Positions 43,145 to 50,592 of a stretch of 64,000 nt of DNA are shown piece after piece. Origin of the DNA: Bradyrhizobium zhanjiangense (GTDB lineage: Bacteria > Pseudomonadota > Alphaproteobacteria > Rhizobiales > Xanthobacteraceae); contig NZ_CP022221.1 of NCBI RefSeq assembly GCF_004114935.1, forward strand, positions 3,183,001 through 3,247,000, written 5' to 3'. The notes beneath the pieces are model-generated. The model searched no databases and was not told where the DNA came from. It saw only the letters and a program-made list of their open reading frames with translations. Numbering within the stretch: position 1 is the first letter of the stretch; each line of letters begins with the position of its first letter. The translations under genes were made by a program, and so were the position numbers.

Positions 43145-43230
43145 GTAGCCCGGATGGAGCGTAGCGCAATCCGGGACCGCTCTCTTCATCGGCACCTTCC
43201 CGGATTACGCTTTCGCTCCATCCGGGCCAC
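43145..43230. repeat. Palindromic intergenic repeat
   Basis: Perfect 14-base arms GCCCGGATGGAGCG (43148-43161) and CGCTCCATCCGGGC (43214-43227) flank a centre that can also pair in part (CAATCCGGG / CCCGGATT). It lies between convergent genes. From memory this is a very common REP-type repeat of Bradyrhizobium. It may end both transcripts. Confidence 0.8.
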
Positions 43231-43270
43231 GGCATCTCGCAATGATGAAGTAGAGACCGCGTGCGCGTCG

Positions 43271-44254
43271 CTACGCGGCCACGCTGGCGATCCAGTCCCT
43301 CTCCCGAGCAGCACGCCGCTGCGGAGGCGCTTCTGCCTCGGCTCGCTCACCCTTGCTGGCGAGGCGCCAGCGTGCCGGAGACTGGCCGCTGATGCGCTTG
43401 AAGACGGTGGAAAAATGCGCCTGCGTGCTGAAGCCGACGGCAAGCGCGATCTCCGCCAAGGGCCGCTCGGTGGTCGTGAGCAGCGCCTTCGCACGTTCGA
43501 TCCGGTGATTGAGAAGATATTCGCGGGGGCGGTAACCGGTCGCGGCGCGGAATTGGGCCGCAAAGTGCATTCTGGACAAGCCGGCGACATGGGCGAGCTC
43601 GGCCAGGCTGATGCAGCGGTCGAAATGATCGGCGATGTATTGTTCGACCCGCCGCAGCCGCCATTTCGGCAAGGCATTGACCCTGACGCGCGGCGGCTCC
43701 AACCGGGCGAGATGCATCGCAAGAGTCTGGCCGAGGCAGCGCATGAACTGGTGGTCCGCGGCGTGACCCCGTTCGATCAGCGCCTTGGCAAGCTCCGCAG
43801 CGAGCGGGTCGCGCAACAGGACGAGGTCATTCAGTCCTTCGGCCGCGGGGAATTGCGCCGGAAAATGATCCGTGGAGATGTGAAAGTGGAGGAAAGCGCA
43901 TGGCGATTCGAATTGCGCGCGGAGAGGCTTCGACGGTGCTGTGACATAGAGCGTGCCTGCGGGCATGGTGCCGTCGAAAACGATCTGACGGTCCCGGCTC
44001 AGTCTTGCGCGCGTGGTCTTCAGGGCAATGCCGACGAAATAGCGATCCTCGGGCGTCGTCGTTTCGTGCGACGAAGCGCCACGGGAGTCTTCCCATCGCG
44101 AGATCGTGATGTCCTCGCTGGACGTCTCCGCGCCGCGGTCGATCTGACGCCATCGGCTTTCCCGGGCGAATGCCTGTGTCGTCTGCGGAGCCTCGCGCTT
44201 CCGGTTGACGGCTCGAAGATCGGCCCAGGCGTGTGCCTGCATGTCGGTGAACAT
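43271..44254 (-). CDS. AraC-family transcriptional regulator
   Basis: A 327-residue regulator. The N-terminal half is an unassigned sensor domain. The C-terminal tandem HTH (about 205-305) has LAELAHVAGLSRMHFAAQF and LAEIALAVGFSTQAHFSTVF, followed by the PARWR end motif. It is convergent with the molybdoenzyme gene; its target is not evident. A basic tail of about 25 residues follows the HTH. Confidence 0.88.
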   Translation of the reverse strand: MFTDMQAHAWADLRAVNRKREAPQTTQAFARESRWRQIDRGAETSSEDITISRWEDSRGASSHETTTPEDRYFVGIALKTTRARLSRDRQIVFDGTMPAGTLYVTAPSKPLRAQFESPCAFLHFHISTDHFPAQFPAAEGLNDLVLLRDPLAAELAKALIERGHAADHQFMRCLGQTLAMHLARLEPPRVRVNALPKWRLRRVEQYIADHFDRCISLAELAHVAGLSRMHFAAQFRAATGYRPREYLLNHRIERAKALLTTTERPLAEIALAVGFSTQAHFSTVFKRISGQSPARWRLASKGERAEAEAPPQRRAARERDWIASVAA

Positions 44255-44494
44255 CGTTCGTTCTCTCTCGTCTCATCGGCGGCTTGCGATGCGCAAGTTC
44301 GCTATGGTCCGAGAGTACGCGCGTGCGCGCCAGGACGCCCGTTAGTGGTGATTAGGAGTTGTTAGTTGTTGTGTGAGTGCGAGCGCTGTGACAGCTCGCC
44401 GCAGGAGGCTCTATGAACGTCCCAATTCGTCGCATCGGTTGACGTCGTCGGCGCAGGTTCGAGCAAGTGACGTCGTTTGCGCGCGCATGCGCCG

Positions 44495-45202
44495 CTACTC
44501 GAAGACGGCGTCGAAGATCTCGACGTCCATCAACACAGGCTTGGCGATCACGGTTCCGTCGGACTGCAGCGTCTGCGCCCGTCGAAGCGTCGGCACCACG
44601 ATGCCGCCGAAACTGTCATGGGCCCAGGAGGAATGTGCGACCTTCATCCCGAAGAGATCGTGATCCGTCCGCCGTTGCAGAGCGCTCTCGTCGAAATAGA
44701 AGATCTGCTCGGAAGCGAGCGTGACCAGGCGCGGGGGGAATTGCGCCCGTAGCCGCCGCCAGGTCTGAGTGTTCTCGCGCCACGGCGTCAGCTCTTCCAC
44801 CACGACATCGGGGTCGGCGAGCAGGAATGGAGTCGTCAGATAATTCCAGATCGCGACGCCGCAGAAGAAGACGAGGTGCAGTTCGTCCGCGAGCGCAGGA
44901 GAGCCAGCCTCGGCAGACGCGAAGCTCGGGTTGCGCCAGGTCCGCAGGACCTCACCATCCAGGCTCTCGATCGTGATCGCGTCCGGTTGAAACGACCCGG
45001 AATGTTCGCCTCCCGTGATGCCGGTGAAGCGGATCGATTGGGTCCGGGTCGAGCCTTCTGCGGTCACGTCCTTGAATTCCCGGGCGTGTCCAGCGCTGGA
45101 GAACAGCGTCCCGCCGACGGAGAGGTGGAGCGTGAACCCCTTCAAGCTGTTCCAACGGGCCATACCGCCATTGGCATCGATTACGTCGTCAAGAAGCGCC
45201 AT
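44495..45202 (-). CDS. Hypothetical protein
   Basis: A 235-residue soluble protein beginning MALLDDVIDANGGMARWNSL. It has a mixed beta-rich pattern with alternating polar/apolar strands (FTLHLSVGGTLFS, THDLFG...) and ends with VLMDVEIFDAVFE. The opening (DDVIDANGGMARWNSLKG) resembles the start of LolA/LppX-type beta-barrel-half proteins, but there is no signal peptide. I recognise no family with confidence. It stands alone, between an AraC gene and the large regulator, all on the same strand. Confidence 0.7.
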   Translation of the reverse strand: MALLDDVIDANGGMARWNSLKGFTLHLSVGGTLFSSAGHAREFKDVTAEGSTRTQSIRFTGITGGEHSGSFQPDAITIESLDGEVLRTWRNPSFASAEAGSPALADELHLVFFCGVAIWNYLTTPFLLADPDVVVEELTPWRENTQTWRRLRAQFPPRLVTLASEQIFYFDESALQRRTDHDLFGMKVAHSSWAHDSFGGIVVPTLRRAQTLQSDGTVIAKPVLMDVEIFDAVFE

Positions 45203-45320
45203 GTCCCGCCATATCCACCGTGAAGTGCCTCCACCATGGCGGGGCGTGTGCGGCTTGGCGTGTTAGAAGTTGTTAGGACTTGCGAGCGCGCGGGATGGCG
45301 GTATCTCGTTGAAGATGCTC

Positions 45321-48161
45321 TCAATTCAGGGCGGCAAGGAGGCCTCTTGCGGCAACCAGATCGCGGGTCTGGAGGCCCTCCTGATACTGCGCGACGAGTG
45401 GGGTGAGCAGGTCGCGCGCGTCCGCGGCCTTGCCGGTGCGCTCCCAGATGCGGCCGAGGCTGATCGCGCCGCGGAGTTCCCAGCCGACCGCGCATTGGCG
45501 CCGCGACAGATCGAGCGATCTGCGCAAGACGCTCTCGGCCTCCACAACGTTGCCAGACCGTACGAGGATGTCGCCCTTGACCCTGAGCATCTCCGGCATG
45601 TCGAAGGACTCGCCATGATCGGGGATTTCCGCGATGGCCTCATCGATGGTCCGCAGGGCCTCGTCGGGCTGGTTCTGGGCCAGCAGCCCCTCCGCGAGCG
45701 CGGTCGCAAACACCGTCGTCATGATCCGGTGCCGCGTGGCGTACAGCGTGGCCTGGCTGCGCCGAAGATGCTCCATGCCGGCGGCGACGTCGCCGCGGCG
45801 CAGCAGCAGCTCGCCTTTCTGGCCGATGCCGACCGCATGATAGGGGCCGAGGAAGTGACGCGCGGAATGTTCGATCAGCCGCTCGATCAGGATTTCGGCA
45901 TTGGCCCAATCCCCGACCCAGAGGAACACGTAGATCGTCCAGATCAAGGAAATACCGAGGGTCAGCGGCTGCTCCAGCAGCTCGGCCTCGCGAACGGTGT
46001 ACCTGGCCGCCTCAATTGCACGATCGGGCCGGCCGGTGAGCCAAAGCCCGCGCGCCAGTGCCACCAGCGCCACGATGCGGTCGTCATAACCGAGATGCCC
46101 GATGTTCAGCCGCTGCGAGCCGGGATTATGCATCATCGCGCTCTGGCAAAACTGCACGGCCTTGTCCTGATTGCCGATCAGATGATGCGCAACGCCCAGC
46201 ATCCATTCCACGTTCAGCGCGGCGGCGGGATCGTTCAGCCTGCGCGCAACGCTTTCGCCCTGTTCGCCCGTGCCGAGCGCGCCGTGAAAATCTCCAACCC
46301 TGGTGAGATAGATGTGCAATCCGCGCAGCAGCCAGAGCTGCCAGTGCAAATCCTCCAGCTCCCCTGCAAGCTGGAGACTGCGCGTGAACGCCGCCCGGAC
46401 CGCTTCCGTATTGCCCTGCGTGAACATCACGGAGACGCCGAGCGCGGCCTGCAACGTCATCTCCTGGCGGCTGTCGATCGAATCCGTGAGCGAGGCCAGC
46501 GCCTGCCGGGTCCAACGGTAGCATTCCGTCAGCAATGTCAGCTCGAGGAAGAACTGGGCTGCCGAGGCCGCCAGATCCACGCCGATTGTCCGGTCGCCGC
46601 CATCCGAAAAGCTCCAGGTCAGCGCGGCCCTGACATTGGGCAGGTAGTCGGCATAAGGAAGGAAGCCGCCGGCGCTCTGCATGCCCGCTGATTTGACAGC
46701 AATGTCGCGCAGGACATCGCGGAAATATTCGGCATGGGCGCGCGCAGCGCGGGCCGCTTCTCCGTTCTCGACGAGCTTGTCCGCGACGAAGGCGCGTGTC
46801 GTGTCGAGCAGGCGATAGCGCAGCCGCCGCTCCGCGGACGACGTTGCAATCAGCGATTTGGAGAGCAGGTTCGAGATCGTCTCGACAGCTTCGGACTCGC
46901 TGATGCCCTGGCTGGACGCGACAGCAATTGCGGCTTCCAGCGTGAACGGGCCGACGAACACCGACAATCCGCGCAGCGTCGCGCTTTCGGCCGGCGGCAG
47001 CAGATCGTAACTCCAGGCGAGTGCCGCGCTCAGGGTCTGGTGTCGCGGAATCGCAGTGCGTCGTCCTCGCCACAACAGCGAGAAGCGGCTGTCCAGCAGC
47101 GAGGCGGTCCCGGCAATGCCATATGCGTTCACACGTCCGGCGGCGAGCTCGATCGCAAGCGCAATGCCGTCGAGACGCCGGCAGATCTCGGCGACGAGCG
47201 GGGCATCCTCCTCGCTGAGCTCGAACTCGCTCAGGCTCTCGGCAATGCGTTCCACGAAGAGTTGGCTTGCGGGATAGGCAAGGATGTCGGCGATGCTGAG
47301 GCCGTCGCGCTGCGGCGGGCAATCCAGTGGAAACAGCCGGTGGACGCGCTCGCCTTCGGTGCGAAAGGATTCGCGGCTGGTGGCGAGAATGTGCAGCTCT
47401 GGCGCCTCCTGGACGATGCGTTCGGCCAGAGGGGCGAGCTCATCGAGGAGATGCTCGCAACTGTCGAACACCAGCAGCATCCGCTGGCTGCGCAGGAACG
47501 TCAGCAGGCCCGGCATGGGATCGTCGGAGTTGACGGTCAGGCCGAGTGCGGCCGCGATCGTTCCGGGCACGAGGCGGGCATCCGTCAGCGCACCGAAATC
47601 GACGAAGCTCACCCGACCGTCGAAGGCCCCGAGCTCGCGGTGCGCGACGGCGAGCGCAACCGAGGTCTTGCCGATCCCGCCGGGGCCGACGATGGTGACG
47701 AAGCGGTGCTGAGCCAGCTCTGCGGAGATCTTCTCGACCGCATCGTCGCGCCCGATCATCCTCGCAAGCGGCGAGGGAAGCGCGTGGGGCGAAGCGGCAG
47801 GCAGGCTGGTGCGGTCCTCGAATGGTGCTGTCCGGAGCAGCGGGGCCGCGAAGCAATAGCCACGTCCGGGGACGTTGACGACGTAGCGGGAGTCTTCGCC
47901 GGCATCGCCCAAGGCTTTGCGCAGATTCGTGATGTGGAAGCGCAGGCTGCCTTCGTCGACATTCACGTCGGCCCAGACGCGCCGCATCAGCTCCCGTTTG
48001 TCCACGACCTCGCCGGCGCGCTCGGCGAGAAAGATGAGGATGTCGAGCGCGCGGCCACCGAGGTGAAGCGGCGCGCCGTCCTTCTCAATCAGCCGCGACT
48101 TGGGAAACAGCCGGAACGGCCCGAAAGCAATGGCCGAATCCTGGTCGTTAGTGTCCGGCAC
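45321..48161 (-). CDS. Winged-helix / NTPase / TPR regulator (copy 1)
   Basis: A 946-residue signal-transduction regulator. The OmpR/CadC-type winged helix covers about 1-100 (FGPFRLFPKSRL, GGRALDILIFLAER, NVDEGSLRFH, RYVVNVPGRGYCF). An NB-ARC/AAA-like NTPase follows, with P-loop VGPGGIGKTSVAL and Walker B MLLVFDSCEHLL. A TPR-like helical region runs from about residue 480 to the end. The architecture is like AfsR or MalT-type STAND proteins. GTG 48161 is preferred because the paralogue's N-terminus aligns there; GTG 48197 would add 12 residues. It is divergent from the VOC-OsmC-MsrA genes. A close paralogue lies at 50593. Confidence 0.85.
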   Translation of the reverse strand: MPDTNDQDSAIAFGPFRLFPKSRLIEKDGAPLHLGGRALDILIFLAERAGEVVDKRELMRRVWADVNVDEGSLRFHITNLRKALGDAGEDSRYVVNVPGRGYCFAAPLLRTAPFEDRTSLPAASPHALPSPLARMIGRDDAVEKISAELAQHRFVTIVGPGGIGKTSVALAVAHRELGAFDGRVSFVDFGALTDARLVPGTIAAALGLTVNSDDPMPGLLTFLRSQRMLLVFDSCEHLLDELAPLAERIVQEAPELHILATSRESFRTEGERVHRLFPLDCPPQRDGLSIADILAYPASQLFVERIAESLSEFELSEEDAPLVAEICRRLDGIALAIELAAGRVNAYGIAGTASLLDSRFSLLWRGRRTAIPRHQTLSAALAWSYDLLPPAESATLRGLSVFVGPFTLEAAIAVASSQGISESEAVETISNLLSKSLIATSSAERRLRYRLLDTTRAFVADKLVENGEAARAARAHAEYFRDVLRDIAVKSAGMQSAGGFLPYADYLPNVRAALTWSFSDGGDRTIGVDLAASAAQFFLELTLLTECYRWTRQALASLTDSIDSRQEMTLQAALGVSVMFTQGNTEAVRAAFTRSLQLAGELEDLHWQLWLLRGLHIYLTRVGDFHGALGTGEQGESVARRLNDPAAALNVEWMLGVAHHLIGNQDKAVQFCQSAMMHNPGSQRLNIGHLGYDDRIVALVALARGLWLTGRPDRAIEAARYTVREAELLEQPLTLGISLIWTIYVFLWVGDWANAEILIERLIEHSARHFLGPYHAVGIGQKGELLLRRGDVAAGMEHLRRSQATLYATRHRIMTTVFATALAEGLLAQNQPDEALRTIDEAIAEIPDHGESFDMPEMLRVKGDILVRSGNVVEAESVLRRSLDLSRRQCAVGWELRGAISLGRIWERTGKAADARDLLTPLVAQYQEGLQTRDLVAARGLLAALN

Positions 48162-48488
48162 GAGCAACGGTCCGCTGAAAAAGGCTGATGTCTGCACGTT
48201 GATCTATCAGAACGAGATGTCCAGTAAACTGGCCGAAAATGGCGAAATCGCGTGGCGATCACCGAATGCACGGGCAATAGCCGTCACAAATTTTGCTTAA
48301 AGGCGAGCGATTTACGACGATGACTGCGACAATTCGTCAGCATGCTTGACCGTCGAGGTCGCAGTGTCCGCCGCCAGAGTGCTATGCCGCCGATCATAAC
48401 AGAATCTTGCAACGTCTAACGGGCAAAACCCGAGCGATGCATTCAGTATGGCCTTCGGGTTAAATCCTACTCCAACGGGGAGGTTATC

Positions 48489-49178
48489 ATGGCCACTATC
48501 GAAATCGACCGTGACGTCGCGACCAAGCCTTCGACATCGCGTAACCTTGATCTGAAGCTCGAAGTCGTCGTCATCCCCGTCTCCGATGTCGACCGCGCCA
48601 AGGCGTTCTACACGCGCCTCGGCTGGCGACTGGACGCCGACTTCGCGTCGAGCAGCGAGTGGCGCGTGATCCAGTTCACGCCGCCGGGCTCGGCCTGTTC
48701 GGTGATTTTCGGCAGGAACGTTACCGCCGCAGCGCCCGGTTCGGTGCGCGGCTTGTATCTGATTGTCTCCGATCTGGAGGCTGCGCGACAAGATCTGCTC
48801 GACCGCGGTATCGCGGTCAGCGAACCCTTCCACGGTGCCGGCGATGTTCACGCCGGTCCGGACGAGCCGTATCTGTTTGGCAGCGTCCGGGTCAGCGGTG
48901 CTGACCCGGAGCGCGGCAGCTACAGCTCGTTTGCCTCATTCAGTGATCCCGACGGCAATGGCTGGCTGTTTCAGGAAGTCACGACACGATTGCCCGGACG
49001 CATCACGGCAGACGGCACGACGTTCGCCTCGCAGAGCGATCTGGCGGCGGCGTTGCGCCGTGCATCGGTCGCGCATGGTGAGCACGAGACGCGGATCGGC
49101 GGACACGACGAGAATTGGGCGGATTGGTACGCCGATTACATCGTGCGCGAGCAAGCCGGTCTACCGCTGCCGTCCTGA
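48489..49178 (+). CDS. VOC (glyoxalase/bleomycin resistance) superfamily protein
   Basis: A 229-residue protein. A VOC domain covers about 22-160: VVVIPVSDVDRAKAFYTRLGW at the start and SFSDPDGNGWLFQEV with the last metal-ligand Glu. After it comes a 60-residue tail with a conserved-looking HGEHETRIGGHDENWADWYA, which resembles a small His-rich helix added to some rhizobial glyoxalase-like proteins. Such proteins open or isomerise small electrophiles. A start is given by GGGGAGG before the ATG. First of three genes facing away from regulator copy 1. Confidence 0.82.
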   Translation: MATIEIDRDVATKPSTSRNLDLKLEVVVIPVSDVDRAKAFYTRLGWRLDADFASSSEWRVIQFTPPGSACSVIFGRNVTAAAPGSVRGLYLIVSDLEAARQDLLDRGIAVSEPFHGAGDVHAGPDEPYLFGSVRVSGADPERGSYSSFASFSDPDGNGWLFQEVTTRLPGRITADGTTFASQSDLAAALRRASVAHGEHETRIGGHDENWADWYADYIVREQAGLPLPS

Positions 49179-49346
49179 GTTGAAGGCAGTCTTCCATCTT
49201 GCGCCAATCATCGGACAAATCGAACGGAACCTCGGCGCCGCGTGACCGGTTGGAGAGGCGGCAGGCGCGAGGCCACCGCCGTCTTCCACCGGCGCGGGGC
49301 GCCGGGACCGGGCTGAACGATCCACAAACAAACAAGGAGAACCAGG

Positions 49347-49769
49347 ATGATCCGCAAGGCAAAAGCAGTATGGAAGGGCACTGGTCGTGATGGCACGGGC
49401 CATCTCTCAAGCGAATCCGGTGTGCTCGCTGAGACGCCCTATTCGTTCAAGACCCGCTTCGAGAACGAGAAGGGGACCAATCCCGAGGAGTTGATCGCGG
49501 CGGCCCATGCCGGCTGCTTTACGATGGCGTTGGCCTTCGGCCTTCAAATGGCAGGCTTCACGCCGGAGGAGCTCTCGACCGAGGCAGCCGTCACGCTCGA
49601 ACCCGAAGGCAAAGGCTTCAAGATCAGCAAGTCAGCGCTCACCTTGCGCGCGAAGGTGCCGAACCTCGATGAAGCAGGTTTCGCGCGCCTCGCCGGCGAG
49701 GCCGAGAAGAACTGTCCGGTGTCCAAGGTGCTCAACGCCGCGATCACGCTCGACGCCAAGCTGGGCTAG
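49347..49769 (+). CDS. osmC: OsmC-family peroxiredoxin
   Basis: A 140-residue OsmC protein that reduces organic hydroperoxides. The two redox cysteines are Cys57 ([11 protein letters not shown]) and Cys123 ([10 protein letters not shown]), and the start [15 protein letters not shown] is OsmC-type rather than Ohr-type. AAGGAG precedes the ATG. It lies between the VOC and MsrA genes in the same direction, an arrangement consistent with oxidative stress defence. Confidence 0.92.
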   Translation: MIRKAKAVWKGTGRDGTGHLSSESGVLAETPYSFKTRFENEKGTNPEELIAAAHAGCFTMALAFGLQMAGFTPEELSTEAAVTLEPEGKGFKISKSALTLRAKVPNLDEAGFARLAGEAEKNCPVSKVLNAAITLDAKLG

Positions 49770-49950
49770 CGGCGAGCTTTCAACTCGTGTCCATCCGGTT
49801 CTGGTCGGTAAACTGAAGCGGTCGAAGCTTTGGGACCACGAGAGAGCCGGGTGGACACATACAGGCAATGCTTGTCTTTCGGCCAGGCAGCCGAAAGCAT
49901 ATGATACGACAGGCGCAGAACGGATTGAGCGATCAATTGGGAGCGGACAG

Positions 49951-50466
49951 ATGACGACAGAGCGCGCAGTTTTGGCCGGAGGCTGCTTCTGGGGCATGCA
50001 GGATCTGATCCGCAAGCAGCCCGGCGTGGTCTCCACACGCGTCGGCTACACCGGCGGTCAGGTGAAGAATGCCACTTACCGCAATCACGAGGGCCACGCC
50101 GAAGCGATCGAGATCATGTTCGATCCCGCAAAGACTAGCTTCCGGACCATGCTGGAGTTCTTCTTCCAGATCCACGATCCCACCACGCTCAATCGCCAAG
50201 GCAATGATCGGGGCACGAGCTATCGCTCCGCGATCTTCTATACCAGCGAGGGGCAGAAGCGGATTGCCGAGGACACGATCGCGGACGTCGAGGCGTCGGG
50301 CCTATGGCCTGGCAAGGTGGTGACCGAGATCGCGCCGGCCGGCGAGTTCTGGGAAGCCGAGCCCGAGCATCAGGATTATCTCGAACGCTATCCGGACGGC
50401 TACACTTGCCACTTCATCCGGCCGGGCTGGAAGCTGCCGCAGCGCGCGGCTGCTGCCGGAGGCTAG
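49951..50466 (+). CDS. msrA: Peptide-methionine (S)-S-oxide reductase
   Basis: A 171-residue MsrA with catalytic Cys12 in GGCFWGMQD and the family strings [20 protein letters not shown] and [14 protein letters not shown]. It repairs oxidised methionine at the expense of thioredoxin. The usual resolving C-terminal cysteines are reduced to one visible ([10 protein letters not shown]). The ATG at 49951 follows GGGAG. Third of the VOC-OsmC-MsrA set; a gap of 180 bases after osmC could hold its own promoter. Confidence 0.93.
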   Translation: MTTERAVLAGGCFWGMQDLIRKQPGVVSTRVGYTGGQVKNATYRNHEGHAEAIEIMFDPAKTSFRTMLEFFFQIHDPTTLNRQGNDRGTSYRSAIFYTSEGQKRIAEDTIADVEASGLWPGKVVTEIAPAGEFWEAEPEHQDYLERYPDGYTCHFIRPGWKLPQRAAAAGG

Positions 50467-50467
50467 A

Positions 50468-50568
50468 GCGTTTTCGAGCGAAGTGGATACCGGTTCGCGT
50501 GAAGAAAACGCGTCAAAACAAGAATCTAGAGCTTCGGTTCTGATTCAATCAGAACCGATCATGCTCTA
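50468..50568. repeat. Palindromic intergenic repeats
   Basis: Two inverted repeats follow msrA. GCGTTTTC (50468-50475) pairs with GAAAACGC (50504-50511). A tight hairpin has 11-base arms, CGGTTCTGATT (50535-50545) and AATCAGAACCG (50547-50557), around a single base. Both resemble repeats scattered through Bradyrhizobium genomes. They lie between convergent genes and may serve as terminators. Confidence 0.72.
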
Positions 50569-50592
50569 GGTCGTCGCGGGCTCCGCTCGCGG

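Noticed and set aside
46734-48188. A 484-codon plus-strand open frame, and a similar one at 52003-53403
   Set aside because: Both are antisense to the two large regulators at corresponding positions. Their resemblance to each other only reflects the paralogy of the real genes.
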